64,000 bases of DNA from Neisseria sp. (GCF_030527965.1 NZ_JAUMZU010000006.1:1-64000); one strand, 5' to 3'. Counted from the stretch's first letter, positions 8,407-20,356 are shown. Numbers and translations are program-made. The notes: generated from the sequence alone by a model not told the origin.

Positions 8407-8433
8407 AGCAACGCGGGTTTTACCCGCGTTGCT
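8407..8433 (+). terminator. GC-rich hairpin between efeO and efeB
   Basis: A perfect 12-bp stem (8407-8418 and 8422-8433) with a TTT loop lies 25 bases after efeO. No T-run follows, so it may be a weak terminator, an attenuator, or a 3' stabilising structure that lowers efeB relative to efeUO. A single DUS (8383-8394) lies just before it. Confidence 0.6.
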
Positions 8434-8593
8434 TAGTTTAGTAGGTGTAAATAATTAAACCGGCTGATAATTCAGCACCGGAAATGAATGAATCATGATT
8501 ACCCGTGGGTTTAATCATTGAAAATAAAAATACAAGAAATATCAGACAATCTAAACACACAGACAATAGCCTATCTGAAAACAGGAGTGTACT

Positions 8594-9856
8594 ATGTCAG
8601 ACCAAAACCAAATTCCGAGTCAAAGCAAACGCAATTTATTCAAAGCCGCTGCCGTAGCGGGTGCCGGTGTTGTTGTGGGCGGTTTGGGTGGTTTTAACCT
8701 AGGCAAAAAAGAAGAAAAAGCCGAAGTGGCCCACCACAGCAGCTTGCATTACGATTGTTATGGCACGCACCAGGCGGGCATCACCACACCGCATCAGAAT
8801 TTCGGCATTATGTGTGCCTTCGATATCACCGCCACCACCCCTTCCCAACTGATTAATTTTTTCCGCACCCTGACCGCGCGCATCGAATTTTTAACGCAAG
8901 GCGGTGAGCTGCAAGACGATGATGACAAACTGCCTCCTTCGGGCAGCGGCATTCTGGGTAAAAAAGTGCCGCCCGACGGCCTGACCGTTACCGTGTCGGT
9001 GGGCAATAGCTTGTTTGACGACCGTTTCGGATTGAGTGAAAAAAAACCGAAACATCTGAAGGAAATGGAAGGCTTTCATAATGATAAGCTGGTTGCCGAG
9101 TGGTGCGATGGCGATATAAGCATTCAGATTTGCGCCTTGAGCCCTGAAACTTGTCAAAATGCCTTGCGCGATATTTTGAAAAATACCGCCCAATTTGCCG
9201 TGATTCGTTGGAGCGTAGACGGCTTCTTGCCGAAAACCGAGCCCGGTTCGGCTGCTCGCAATTTGCTTGGCTTTCACGACGGTACCGCCAATCCCAACGT
9301 GGCAGACGCTAAAACAGCCGATGCCGTTTTATGGACAGGTGTGGCGGAAAACAGCTTGGATGAGCCGGCATGGGCTAAAAACGGCAGCTATCAGGCGGTG
9401 CGGTTGATTCGCCATTTCGTCGAGTTTTGGGATAGAACGCCTTTGCAGGAGCAACAAACCATTTTCGGGCGGGAAAAATACAGCGGCGCACCTTTGGGTA
9501 TGAAGAAAGAGCACGATACGCCGGATTACGCTAAAGACCCCGATGGAAAAATTATTCCTAAAGACAGCCATATGAGGGTGGCTGATCCGCGAACGCCCGA
9601 TTTTATGAAAAAGCACCTGCTATATCGCCGCCCTTACGATTATTCGCGCGGCTTATCCAAAGCAGGGCAGCTTGATGTGGGCTTGATTTTTATTTGCTAT
9701 CAAGCCAATCTGGACGACGGCTTTATCTTTGTGCAAAAACTGTTGGATTTTGAGCCCTTGGAGGAATACATCAGCCCGTTTGGCGGCGGTTATTTTTTCA
9801 CGCTTCCCGGTGTTAAAAAAGGCGAATTCATCGGTCAAAGTTTGATGGCCGGTTAA
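8594..9856 (+). CDS. efeB: EfeB, periplasmic DyP-type haem peroxidase
   Basis: EfeB is a Tat-exported dye-decolorising peroxidase that works with EfeUO in iron uptake and has been linked to haem iron release. The N-terminus carries a Tat-like signal, but with Lys-Arg instead of Arg-Arg (SKRNLFK, residues 11-17), then a hydrophobic stretch to about 33. The catalytic GxxDG motif is GFHDG (226-230, Asp229). The haem-ligand His is H326 in SHMRVADPR and the conserved arginines are in RRPY (345-348). The 420-residue length is normal. CAGGAG lies seven bases before the ATG. It follows efeO by 211 bp with a hairpin between. Confidence 0.93.
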   Translation: MSDQNQIPSQSKRNLFKAAAVAGAGVVVGGLGGFNLGKKEEKAEVAHHSSLHYDCYGTHQAGITTPHQNFGIMCAFDITATTPSQLINFFRTLTARIEFLTQGGELQDDDDKLPPSGSGILGKKVPPDGLTVTVSVGNSLFDDRFGLSEKKPKHLKEMEGFHNDKLVAEWCDGDISIQICALSPETCQNALRDILKNTAQFAVIRWSVDGFLPKTEPGSAARNLLGFHDGTANPNVADAKTADAVLWTGVAENSLDEPAWAKNGSYQAVRLIRHFVEFWDRTPLQEQQTIFGREKYSGAPLGMKKEHDTPDYAKDPDGKIIPKDSHMRVADPRTPDFMKKHLLYRRPYDYSRGLSKAGQLDVGLIFICYQANLDDGFIFVQKLLDFEPLEEYISPFGGGYFFTLPGVKKGEFIGQSLMAG

Positions 9857-10106
9857 TTTTCAGTTCGATATGAAAAGCAGAATAGCGCGAGTTGGCATTG
9901 TTAATGCTGATTCGCGTTGTTTTTTGAATTCCGCAAGCCGAATCGGGTGTATATGGTATTTTACGGCTGGCAGCAGATAATCAATTTTAAAAACGGAAGA
10001 TTATCCATACTACTTTAGTATTAGTAAAAGAAGCGGGTAAGCGCTGTATCGGCCTTATGCTATAACCGCGCAGCATTTGCAAAATGATAATCTGAAAGGA
10101 TGCAGC

Positions 10107-10856
10107 ATGAAATACCAAAAAATACTGACCGCATTGTTCCTTTCCGCCGCTATTCCTGCATCATTTGCGGCGGAAATCACCGTATCGGCGGCAGCCAGTT
10201 TGAGCGATGCGTTTAAAGACATTGCCGCACAATATGAAAAACAATATCCTGATGCCAAAGTTAAATTGAATACGGCTGCTTCCGGCGTATTGCTGCAGCA
10301 AGCTGCTAAGGGTGCACCGGTAGATGTTTTGGCTTTTGCCGACCAAAAAACCATGGATATGGCGGCGCAACAGGATTTGATTGTTCCGGCCAGCCATAAG
10401 AATTTTGCTTTGAATACACTGGTGGTGGTGGCGCCTATCGATAGTAAATTGTCGGTTAAAAGTTTGAAGGATTTGCAGCAGCCGGATATTAAACGCATTG
10501 CATCCGGCAATCCGGACAGCGTGCCGGCCGGTCGCTATGCGCAGAATGCTATGGAAAAAGCCGGCGTGTGGGCTCAGATTTCGCCGAAAATCGTCCGCAC
10601 TCAAAATGTGCGTCAGTCATTGGATTATGTGGCTCGCAGCGAAGTTGAGGCCGGTTTCGTTTATAATACCGACGCTAAATTGCAAAAAGATAAAGTTAAA
10701 GTTTTATGGACCGTGCCGTTAGCGCAGCCGGTTACTTATCCGATTGCGGTGGCGAAAGACAGCCGGTCTCAGGTTGAGGCGAAGCGTTTTGCCGATTATG
10801 TGTTGTCGGGTAAAGGGCAGCAGGTGTTACAACGTTACGGTTTCAGCAAGCCCTAA
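10107..10856 (+). CDS. modA: Molybdate-binding periplasmic protein ModA
   Basis: ModA captures molybdate/tungstate in the periplasm and delivers it to ModB. A 22-residue signal peptide (MKYQKILTALFLSAAIPASFA) precedes ITVSAAASLSDAFKDIA, the typical ModA N-terminus. AASGVLLQQ..KGAPVDVLAFAD, PAGRYAQNAM and DYVARSEVEAGFVYNTDA are all family motifs that form the oxyanion site. I use the ATG at 10107; an in-frame TTG 30 bases upstream lacks a ribosome site, whereas AAAGGA lies just before this ATG. modB follows after 201 bp carrying a DUS hairpin. Confidence 0.95.
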   Translation: MKYQKILTALFLSAAIPASFAAEITVSAAASLSDAFKDIAAQYEKQYPDAKVKLNTAASGVLLQQAAKGAPVDVLAFADQKTMDMAAQQDLIVPASHKNFALNTLVVVAPIDSKLSVKSLKDLQQPDIKRIASGNPDSVPAGRYAQNAMEKAGVWAQISPKIVRTQNVRQSLDYVARSEVEAGFVYNTDAKLQKDKVKVLWTVPLAQPVTYPIAVAKDSRSQVEAKRFADYVLSGKGQQVLQRYGFSKP

Positions 10857-10865
10857 CGGGTGATG

Positions 10866-10915
10866 TTTTCAGACAGGCTTTTATGTTGATTGATGAAGAG
10901 AAGCCTGTCTGAAAA
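10866..10915. terminator. Outward-facing DUS inverted pair after modA
   Basis: The arms are TTTTCAGACAGGCTT (10866-10880) and its complement (10901-10915) with a 20-base loop. The two DUS point in the opposite relative orientation to most other pairs here. It may attenuate transcription between modA and modBC. Confidence 0.65.
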
Positions 10916-11057
10916 AAGGCGGCTCTGCGCAAAAGAGGTTTTGCTTCTGTAGATTTGCCGAACTCCGTCTTGCTATGCTGATTGACTTTCTCCTTGCCTG
11001 CTGCTCCGAATCGGACATTCTCTTATTTTCTCTATGCCTGTCTGAAAATCCTTGCTA

Positions 11058-11732
11058 ATGACGGAATCTTTATTCACCATCCTCTACCTTTCTTTGAAAG
11101 TTGCCGGGCTAGCTACTTTTCTTAATGTGGTGTTAGGTACGGCGGCGGGATTCGCGTTGGCTCGTTTGAGGTTTTTCGGGCGTGATTTTCTGGATACGGT
11201 GTTAACGCTGCCGATGGTCATGCCGCCGACCGTGCTGGGCTATTATCTGCTGGTGCTGCTCGGTAGGAAAGGGCCGTTGGGCGGTTGGTTGCAGGCTCAT
11301 TTCGGCATAACGTTGATTTTTACTTGGCAAGGCGCCGTGATTGCCGCGATGGTGGTGACGTTTCCACTGGTTTTCAAACCCGCGCGTGCGGCGTTTGAAA
11401 GTGTGGATTTGCAGTTTGAGCAGGCGGCTCGTACGCTTGGGTTAAGCGCAACGGCGGTGTTTTTTCGCGTCAGCCTGCCTTTGGCTTGGCGCGGCATTCT
11501 GGCCGGCGTGCTACTGGCATTTGCGCGTGCTTTGGGCGAATTCGGTGCCACGCTGATGGTGGCCGGCAGTATTCCGAATGAGACGCAGACTTTGTCGATT
11601 GCAGTATATGAAGCGGTGCAGGCAGGCAATGATACGCTGGCCAATAGCTTGGTCTTGCTGATTTCCGCAGTGTGCGTGTTGATTTTACTGGTGGTCGGCC
11701 GTTTAGGCGGGAATCGGAACGGGAAAATGTGA
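11058..11732 (+). CDS. modB: Molybdate ABC transporter permease ModB
   Basis: ModB is the inner-membrane permease of the ModABC importer. The 224 residues contain five or more hydrophobic segments and the cytoplasmic EAA loop that docks on ModC (about residues 120-150: EQAARTLGLS...SLPLAWRGI). FARALGEFGATLMVAGSIPNETQTLSIAVY is highly characteristic. I chose the ATG at 11058; a TTG six bases upstream is in frame and no Shine-Dalgarno is evident for either. Its stop overlaps the modC ATG (ATGTGATG context), so the two are translationally coupled. Confidence 0.93.
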   Translation: MTESLFTILYLSLKVAGLATFLNVVLGTAAGFALARLRFFGRDFLDTVLTLPMVMPPTVLGYYLLVLLGRKGPLGGWLQAHFGITLIFTWQGAVIAAMVVTFPLVFKPARAAFESVDLQFEQAARTLGLSATAVFFRVSLPLAWRGILAGVLLAFARALGEFGATLMVAGSIPNETQTLSIAVYEAVQAGNDTLANSLVLLISAVCVLILLVVGRLGGNRNGKM

Positions 11733-12388
11733 TGCTGTTTGATTTTTCTTTGCAAAAACAGTTATCAGGTTTTAAGCTGGATGTGACATTGGCATCTCAG
11801 GCGCAGCGTATTGCCGTGGTGGGGCGTTCCGGTTCGGGTAAAACGCTGATGATGTCTATTCTGGCCGGTTTGCTGAGGGCGGATGCCGGGTATATCAAAA
11901 TCCGAAACCAAGTCTGGTTGGATTCGACACATTACTTGCCGGCACAAAAGCGCCGTATCGGGCTGATGTTTCAAGATTATGCGTTGTTTCCGCATTTGAC
12001 GGTGGCACAGAATATTGCCTTCGGATTAAACGGCGGGTTGCTGAATCCAAAGCAAAAACGGGCGCAAGCGCAGGTTGGCGAATGGCTGGAAAAAATGCAG
12101 CTTGTTGATGTTGCCGCCTATTATCCTGTGCAGATTTCCGGCGGGCAGAAACAGCGTACTGCTTTGGCTCGGGCGCTGGCCATTCGGCCGCAGCTTTTGC
12201 TGCTTGACGAGCCGTTTTCCGCGTTAGATACCGATTTGCGCGGCATAATGCGGCGTGAGGTGGCTGATTTGGTTCGGCAAGAAGGAGTTCCGCTTATGGT
12301 GATTACGCATGATGCGCCGGATGCGGAAGCTTTGGCCGATGAAATTTGGCGGATGGAAAACGGCATTTTGAGGCGCGACGGAGAATAA
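11732..12388 (+). CDS. modC: Molybdate ABC transporter ATPase ModC, short form without the C-terminal Mop/TOBE domain
   Basis: The ABC ATPase that powers ModB. Visible motifs are Walker A GRSGSGKT (31-38), a Q-loop in MFQDYALFPH, signature ISGGQKQR (135-142), Walker B LLLLDE (155-160) and the switch H193. The protein ends at 218 residues, whereas classical ModC is about 350 with a molybdate-binding Mop/TOBE domain at the C-terminus; that domain is absent and a terminator follows at once. The loss would remove a regulatory oxyanion site. The start at 11732 overlaps the modB stop; a longer in-frame opening upstream lies inside modB and is not used. Confidence 0.9.
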   Translation: MLFDFSLQKQLSGFKLDVTLASQAQRIAVVGRSGSGKTLMMSILAGLLRADAGYIKIRNQVWLDSTHYLPAQKRRIGLMFQDYALFPHLTVAQNIAFGLNGGLLNPKQKRAQAQVGEWLEKMQLVDVAAYYPVQISGGQKQRTALARALAIRPQLLLLDEPFSALDTDLRGIMRREVADLVRQEGVPLMVITHDAPDAEALADEIWRMENGILRRDGE

Positions 12389-12425
12389 AAATGCCTGTCT
12401 GAATAGGTTTTAGACAGGCATTTTT
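12387..12425. terminator. Imperfect DUS inverted-repeat terminator
   Basis: A TGCCTGTCTGAA arm faces a copy with one substitution (TTTTAGACAGGCA), followed by T residues. It is shared by modC and the convergent lipoprotein gene. The substitution keeps a G-T wobble, so the stem survives while one uptake signal is degraded. Confidence 0.8.
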
Positions 12426-12450
12426 GCGTTAAGCAAATGTTTTGCTTGGT

Positions 12451-12849
12451 TTACATACGGTTGCAGGAAGTGCTGACTGCGTTGCCGTAAGGATCTTTGA
12501 AGTCGAAGTGGCTTTCGCCACCTTTTTGGTGCCACTCAGCACCGGAACCGAACAGGCCGTTGCTGCCGGTATAAAGTTCGCCGGAAGCAGCGCGGGCACG
12601 TTTCAATACTGCGCGTTTGTTATCAAGCGAAAGTTCGATTTTGTCGTCGCCCAAGTTGCGCACTCGTACAGACAGGCCGTTTTCACAACTAAAGCGCTCT
12701 GCCGAACCGCCACGGTTGCCACGGTCGCCGGCATCATCCGGGCGGCTAGATTCTTGATGTTCATGTTCATGATGTGGAGGCATGTCCGGTGCGGCACAGG
12801 CGCCCAGAATCAGAAAAGCGGGGATAAGAAACAAAGTTTTGATTTTCAT
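12451..12849 (-). CDS. MliC-like lipoprotein (predicted lysozyme inhibitor)
   Basis: The 132-residue product has a lipoprotein signal (lipobox LGAC, Cys18), a His/Glu-rich linker (HHEHEHQE, about 26-33), and a domain with the MliC pattern: F.CENGLSVRV near 53, a central RAASGELY motif, EWHQKGGESHFDF, and a closing cysteine (STSC). MliC/PliC proteins inhibit host C-type lysozyme at the cell envelope via the SGxxY loop, here SGELY. The His-rich linker could bind metal. The identification rests on motif order, not on a search. Confidence 0.7.
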   Translation of the reverse strand: MKIKTLFLIPAFLILGACAAPDMPPHHEHEHQESSRPDDAGDRGNRGGSAERFSCENGLSVRVRNLGDDKIELSLDNKRAVLKRARAASGELYTGSNGLFGSGAEWHQKGGESHFDFKDPYGNAVSTSCNRM

Positions 12850-13105
12850 TTAAGTTCTCCAAAATACTTCCTCGTAGCGGGAAGAGTGGTGCTTATGCTA
12901 TTGAGGTCTGCTTAGATAAGCAAGAGGGTTTAACGGAATTTACGCCAAATAGGCTTTTATTGTTGCTTAAACGGAAGTAAAGCAGGGTGGCATATAAAGC
13001 TTTTGTGTAAAAACGGTGTTCAGACAAGCGTTTCCGTATAATGCCTGTCTGAAAACAGAATGTACGGCCGAAAACCAGTGGTGGTTTTAGGGGATGTGGG
13101 TAAAT

Positions 13106-13966
13106 ATGCGGAAAAATCAAAAAGATTGGCTTGGCTCCGGCTGGATGGTGGTTGCGGCGGCTTTGTTTACGCTGATGAATTTGTGGGTTAAGCAAGCGGG
13201 GCTGCGGTATGGTTTCGGCACGGGCGAGTTGGTTTTCTGGCGTATGCTGTTTGCTGTGGTTGCGTTAGGGGTTTGGGGCGCGATACGTAGGAAAACGTTT
13301 GCAACGCCATACATCAAGGCGCATCTGAACCGCAGCATATCCGGCACGTTGGGCATGTTTTTTATTTTTTATGCCGTTGTAAACCTGCCGTTGGCAACCG
13401 GGGTTACTTTAAGTTATACCTCTTCGATTTTTTTGGCTCTACTGTCTTTTCTGGTTTTGAAGGAAAAAATTCCGGCTTATACGCAAATGATGTTGGTGCT
13501 GGGGTTTGTGGGCGTGGTAGTGTTGCTGAACCCTTCGTTTGCAAGCGGGCAGGCGTTTGCTGCGGTGGTCGGATTGCTTGGCGGGTTATTGGCAGGATGG
13601 GCTTATTTGCAGGTGCGCGAGCTTTCTTTGTTGGGCGAACCGTCGTGGCGGGTGGTGTTTTATCTTTCGCTGACCGGCACGGTAATGGGTGCGATATGGT
13701 CTGGTTTGACGGGTTGGCATCTACCTTCGGGCGAGGCTTGGTGGCATTTGTTGGGCATCGGTGCTTCGGCTATGGGCGCTCAATTGGCGATGACGCATGC
13801 TTATAAGGTCGGCCGAAAATTTACTGTGGCAGCATTGGCTTATTTGACCGTGGTGTTTTCCACCTTGGCGGGTATTTTTCTGTTGGGCGATAAAATCGGC
13901 TGGCAAGAATGGCTGGGTATGGTTATCATTGTGTCGAGCGGCTTGTTGAGTGTATTGAAAAAATAA
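13106..13966 (+). CDS. EamA/DMT-family transporter
   Basis: The 286-residue inner-membrane protein has ten hydrophobic segments in two EamA repeats. FYAVVNLPLATGVTLSYTSSIFLALLSFLVLKEKI is the typical first-repeat end, and YLTVVFSTLAGIFLLGDKI its second-repeat counterpart. The substrate is unknown. The ATG at 13094 directly abuts the AGGGG and so is too close; I prefer the ATG at 13106. It belongs to a different subfamily from the DMT protein at 500-1375, showing little similarity outside the fold. A DUS at 13042-13053 lies upstream. Confidence 0.8.
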   Translation: MRKNQKDWLGSGWMVVAAALFTLMNLWVKQAGLRYGFGTGELVFWRMLFAVVALGVWGAIRRKTFATPYIKAHLNRSISGTLGMFFIFYAVVNLPLATGVTLSYTSSIFLALLSFLVLKEKIPAYTQMMLVLGFVGVVVLLNPSFASGQAFAAVVGLLGGLLAGWAYLQVRELSLLGEPSWRVVFYLSLTGTVMGAIWSGLTGWHLPSGEAWWHLLGIGASAMGAQLAMTHAYKVGRKFTVAALAYLTVVFSTLAGIFLLGDKIGWQEWLGMVIIVSSGLLSVLKK

Positions 13967-14141
13967 GTTGTTTTGGGCAAAGCGATATTTCTTGCTTAAG
14001 ATTAAAGAAAACCGGCTTGATAGGCATTGAAAAATATTCATAAAATCAAATTATGTATATCTGCTAATTCAATGTTTTTCATTGGAATTTTAATTTTCAG
14101 ACAGGCATTCTGGTTTTATCACGATAAACAAGGAGAATATG

Positions 14142-14492
14142 ATGATTTCAATCCATGAGCAAGATTACGGCTTGGATATTGCGCTTTTCAATGAGTTTAC
14201 TTTGGAAGACTTTCGGAATTTTGAAGAGGCGGCGCTGGATATTGCGCAACGTGTGCACCGCCCTGATTTACTGTTGGATTTATCAATGCTGAAAGATTTT
14301 ACGATTGATATGGCAGTGGAGCAGCTCAAATTTCTGCGCGGGCATGAGAATGAATTCGGGCGTATCGCCATTGTGGTGGACGATGTATGGATTAAACTGG
14401 GTGCGCATATTTCTAGCCTGCTAACCCGGCAACATCCGAAATATTTTGATGATGTTGCTTCGGCGCAAGCCTGGTTGAACGCGCGCGTTTGA
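14142..14492 (+). CDS. SpoIIAA-like (STAS-fold) protein
   Basis: The 116-residue soluble protein resembles the SpoIIAA-like family (PF11964): a short N-terminal strand, an LEDFRNFEEAALDIAQ helix, LLLDLSMLKDFTIDMAVEQLKF, a strand plus helix RIAIVVDDVWIKLGAHISSLL, and a C-terminal F...ASAQAWL helix. Members are small cytoplasmic proteins of unknown role with a STAS-like fold. AGGAGA lies 5 bases from the ATG at 14142 and only 2 from the ATG at 14139. It is monocistronic, between DUS copies. Confidence 0.72.
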   Translation: MISIHEQDYGLDIALFNEFTLEDFRNFEEAALDIAQRVHRPDLLLDLSMLKDFTIDMAVEQLKFLRGHENEFGRIAIVVDDVWIKLGAHISSLLTRQHPKYFDDVASAQAWLNARV

Positions 14493-14505
14493 TAATTGGC
14501 ACATA

Positions 14506-14550
14506 AACCATGCCTGCCTGAAACTGTTCAGACAGGCATGGTTGTTTTTT
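14506..14550. terminator. DUS inverted-repeat terminator with a variant left arm
   Basis: The left arm holds TGCCTGCCTGAA (one change from the canonical DUS) and the right arm a perfect copy, giving a 17-bp stem with one G-T-type mismatch, followed by TTTTTT. It serves the SpoIIAA-like gene and the convergent small gene. Confidence 0.85.
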
Positions 14551-14579
14551 AGGCTGTTGCGAGATATTTGATAAAGCTT

Positions 14580-14828
14580 TTAATTGCTTCTGTGCTTTTG
14601 AATCTCAATGGCGCGGCCAACGCTGACGCCATAACCGTAAGTAGGATTTTTCTCTGTGCTGGGCAGGCGTTGGTTTATCTCGACTTGGGTCAGATAGTCG
14701 GCCAGGTTTTCCCGATCTTCCATACTGAGCGTGCTCAGAGCACCGGCATGTTTTTGAATGTCTTCTTTACAGTGAAGAACAATCTCTTTCGGATTGGTTT
14801 TCGTGAATAAAGCAAATAATTTACGCAT
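14580..14828 (-). CDS. Small hypothetical protein
   Basis: An 82-residue, charged, soluble-looking protein with no signal peptide or membrane segment. A helical, acidic middle (LSMEDRENLADYLTQVEINQRL) is the main feature. I do not recognise the family. The reading frame has Neisseria-like codon use, ends just before a shared terminator and begins after an AT-rich promoter-like region, which supports a real gene. No partner gene is evident. Confidence 0.5.
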   Translation of the reverse strand: MRKLFALFTKTNPKEIVLHCKEDIQKHAGALSTLSMEDRENLADYLTQVEINQRLPSTEKNPTYGYGVSVGRAIEIQKHRSN

Positions 14829-15154
14829 TTTGTTTTCCGTATTTTTATTGGTTTGGTTAAGTTTATAGTGGATAAGCAGAGAATATTTATTCGTTTTAAA
14901 TAAAAAGAGCTTTCCTAAATGTTTTTTAGTTATAAAGTAAGTTATAAAGATTATATAGATAATCGGTATTAAAAATCAACCAAACGGTGTTTTTGCTGTG
15001 ATTGGTGTTGCAAAATGTTACGGCGTGCACATTTATGGATTGCGTTAACAAGGGAATGAAACAGAAAGAAAAGCGCTTACAATGACGTTGCCAAAAGATG
15101 TGGCCGGTGGCTGCGAAATAAGAGAACCTTTTATTTAAAACATGTAAAACCGAC
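14829..15154. other. AT-rich intergenic region between the small gene and leuS
   Basis: About 325 bp with no gene seen. Its left half holds the probable promoter of the minus-strand small gene (TTTATA and TTAAAT-like elements near 14860-14905). I see no RNA gene, repeat or operator that I can name. Confidence 0.4.
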
Positions 15155-15188
15155 TAAAGCCTGTCTGAAATTTTTCAGACAGGCTTTA
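15155..15188. terminator. DUS inverted-repeat terminator of leuS
   Basis: A 16-bp perfect stem (15155-15170 and 15173-15188) with AGCCTGTCTGAA in each arm and a 2-base gap lies 27 bases after the leuS stop. Confidence 0.85.
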
Positions 15189-15214
15189 TTACAGAGGTTT
15201 ATGGTTAAACGCGA

Positions 15215-18105
<2,891 letters not shown>

Positions 18106-18148
18106 CTAACCATATGCTTTGCGCTTGAAAAGCAGCGTATATGGTTAG
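18106..18148 (+). promoter_or_regulatory. Stem-loop in the pnp leader
   Basis: A perfect 10-bp stem (CTAACCATAT at 18106-18115 with its complement at 18139-18148) is extended by an inner GCTTT/AAAGC stem (18116-18120 and 18129-18133). It ends 36 bases before the pnp start. In E. coli, RNase III cuts a pnp leader hairpin and PNPase then represses its own mRNA; this hairpin is placed to do the same. A terminator role is unlikely because no T-run follows. Confidence 0.55.
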
Positions 18149-18184
18149 TGTTTTAGCGGCTGCGGCGTTTTATAAGGAAAAACG

Positions 18185-20311
18185 ATGTTTAACAAACATG
18201 TAAAATCTTTCCAATACGGTAATCAGACCGTTACCTTGGAAACCGGTGAAGTTGCCCGTCAAGCGGCGGCCGCAGTAAAAGTATCGATGGGCGATACCGT
18301 GGTGTTGGTTGCGGTTACCGCCAACAAAGAAGTGAAAGCAGGCCAAGACTTTTTCCCGCTGACCGTTGATTATCTCGAGCGCACTTACGCCGCAGGTAAA
18401 ATTCCCGGCGGCTTCTTCAAGCGCGAAGGCAAACAGAGCGAAAAAGAAATTCTGACCAGCCGTTTGATAGACCGCCCCATCCGGCCTTTGTTCCCCGAAG
18501 GTTTCTATCATGACATCCAGATTGTTGCGATGGTGGTGTCGTTGGATCCGGAAATCGATTCCGATATTCCAGCCATGATCGGTGCGTCGGCTGCCTTGGT
18601 ATTGAGCGGCGTGCCGTTTGCCGGGCCGATTGGTGCGGCGCGTGTGGGTTATGCCGACGGTCAATATCTGTTGAACCCGACCAAAACCCAGCTTGAAACT
18701 TCACTGATGGATTTGGTGGTGGCCGGCACGTCGAAAGCCGTGTTGATGGTGGAATCCGAAGCACAGGTTTTGCCGGAAGACGTAATGTTGGGCGCGGTTG
18801 TGTACGGTCATGAGCAAATGCAGGCCGTTATTACTGCGATTAACGAGTTTGCCGATGAAGTGAATCCAGAAATGTGGGATTGGCAGGCGCCGGCGGCCGA
18901 TACCGAATTGGTGGCGAAAATCCGCGGCATTGCCGGAGGCACCATCGGCGAAGCGTTCAAAATCCGTCAGAAACAAGCGCGTACGGCCAAATTGGACGAA
19001 GCGTGGAGCGCCGTAAAAGAAGCCTTGATTACCGAAGAAACCGACACTTTGGCCGCCAACCAGATCAAAGGTATTTTCAAACAACTGGAAGCAGACGTGG
19101 TGCGCAGCCAGATTCTGGACGGGCAGCCCCGTATCGACGGCCGCGATACCCGCACCGTACGCCCCATCAATATTCAGACAGGCGTATTGCCACGCACCCA
19201 CGGTTCGGCGCTGTTTACCCGCGGCGAAACTCAAGCGCTGGCAGTGGCAACACTGGGTACTTCGCGTGACGAGCAGATTATCGACGCGCTTTCCGGCGAA
19301 TATACCGACCGCTTTATGCTGCACTACAATTTCCCGCCGTATTCCACCGGCGAAGTCGGCCGCATGGGTGCGCCCAAGCGCCGCGAAATCGGGCACGGCC
19401 GTTTGGCTAAACGCGCATTAATCGCCGTATTGCCCAAGCCGGAAGACTTCAGCTACACCATGCGCGTGGTTTCCGAGATTACCGAATCTAACGGTTCTTC
19501 TTCTATGGCTTCCGTTTGCGGCGGCTGCCTGAGCCTGCTTTCGGCCGGCGTGCCTTTGAAAGCACACGTTGCCGGTATTGCGATGGGCTTGATTCTGGAA
19601 GGCAATAAATTTGCCGTGCTGACCGATATTCTGGGTGATGAAGACCATCTGGGCGATATGGACTTTAAAGTAGCCGGTACCACAGACGGCGTTACCGCGC
19701 TGCAAATGGACATCAAAATCCAAGGCATCACTAAAGAAATCATGCAAATTGCGCTGGCTCAGGCCAAAGAAGCGCGTATGCATATTCTGGCGCAAATGAA
19801 AGAAGCGGTGGAAGGCCCGCAGGAGCTGTCGCAACACGCGCCGCGCCTGTTTACGATGAAAATCAATCCCGATAAAATCCGCGACATTATCGGCAAAGGC
19901 GGCGAAACTATTCGCGCCATTACTGCCGAAACCGGCACTGAAATCAATATCGAAGACGACGGAACCGTAACCATCGCCGCCGTTGACGGTGAAGCGGGCG
20001 AAGCAGCCAAACGCCGCATCGAAGAGATTACCGCCGAAGTGGAAGTGGGTAAAGTGTACGGCGGTACCGTTTTGAAAATCTTGGAAAACAATGTCGGCGC
20101 CATCGTATCGGTTATGCCCGGTAAAGACGGTTTGGTACACATCAGCCAGATTGCCCACGAGCGCGTGAATAACGTGACGGATTACTTGAAAGTGGGTCAG
20201 CAAGTTAATGTGAAAGCATTGGAAGTTGATGATCGCGGCCGGGTTCGCCTCTCAATCAAAGCCCTGCTGGAAGCGCCTCCCCGCGGCGAGCCGAGCGAGC
20301 CGAAAAACTAA
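18185..20311 (+). CDS. pnp: Polyribonucleotide nucleotidyltransferase (PNPase)
   Basis: The 3'-5' phosphorolytic exoribonuclease, a trimer that can join the RNA degradosome. The 708 residues include two RNase PH domains (N-terminal [21 protein letters not shown]; second core with [20 protein letters not shown]), a KH domain from about 558 ([16 protein letters not shown]) and an S1 domain from about 622 ([18 protein letters not shown]...[10 protein letters not shown]). All are intact. AAGGAA precedes the ATG at 18185. Unlike E. coli, rpsO is not directly upstream. It is likely autoregulated through the leader hairpin. Confidence 0.98.
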   Translation: MFNKHVKSFQYGNQTVTLETGEVARQAAAAVKVSMGDTVVLVAVTANKEVKAGQDFFPLTVDYLERTYAAGKIPGGFFKREGKQSEKEILTSRLIDRPIRPLFPEGFYHDIQIVAMVVSLDPEIDSDIPAMIGASAALVLSGVPFAGPIGAARVGYADGQYLLNPTKTQLETSLMDLVVAGTSKAVLMVESEAQVLPEDVMLGAVVYGHEQMQAVITAINEFADEVNPEMWDWQAPAADTELVAKIRGIAGGTIGEAFKIRQKQARTAKLDEAWSAVKEALITEETDTLAANQIKGIFKQLEADVVRSQILDGQPRIDGRDTRTVRPINIQTGVLPRTHGSALFTRGETQALAVATLGTSRDEQIIDALSGEYTDRFMLHYNFPPYSTGEVGRMGAPKRREIGHGRLAKRALIAVLPKPEDFSYTMRVVSEITESNGSSSMASVCGGCLSLLSAGVPLKAHVAGIAMGLILEGNKFAVLTDILGDEDHLGDMDFKVAGTTDGVTALQMDIKIQGITKEIMQIALAQAKEARMHILAQMKEAVEGPQELSQHAPRLFTMKINPDKIRDIIGKGGETIRAITAETGTEINIEDDGTVTIAAVDGEAGEAAKRRIEEITAEVEVGKVYGGTVLKILENNVGAIVSVMPGKDGLVHISQIAHERVNNVTDYLKVGQQVNVKALEVDDRGRVRLSIKALLEAPPRGEPSEPKN

Positions 20312-20356
20312 TATCTGCCGCCATGATGGTCGTTCGGCTTCGATATAACCGAGTCT

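Noticed and set aside
9857-10106. ModE operator or molybdenum riboswitch upstream of modA
   Set aside because: No match to a ModE palindrome or a Moco-type fold was visible; only an imperfect TACTA/TAGTA repeat near 10008-10026.
14829-15154. tRNA or small RNA in the gap before leuS
   Set aside because: No cloverleaf, TTCGA loop or conserved sRNA pattern could be found.
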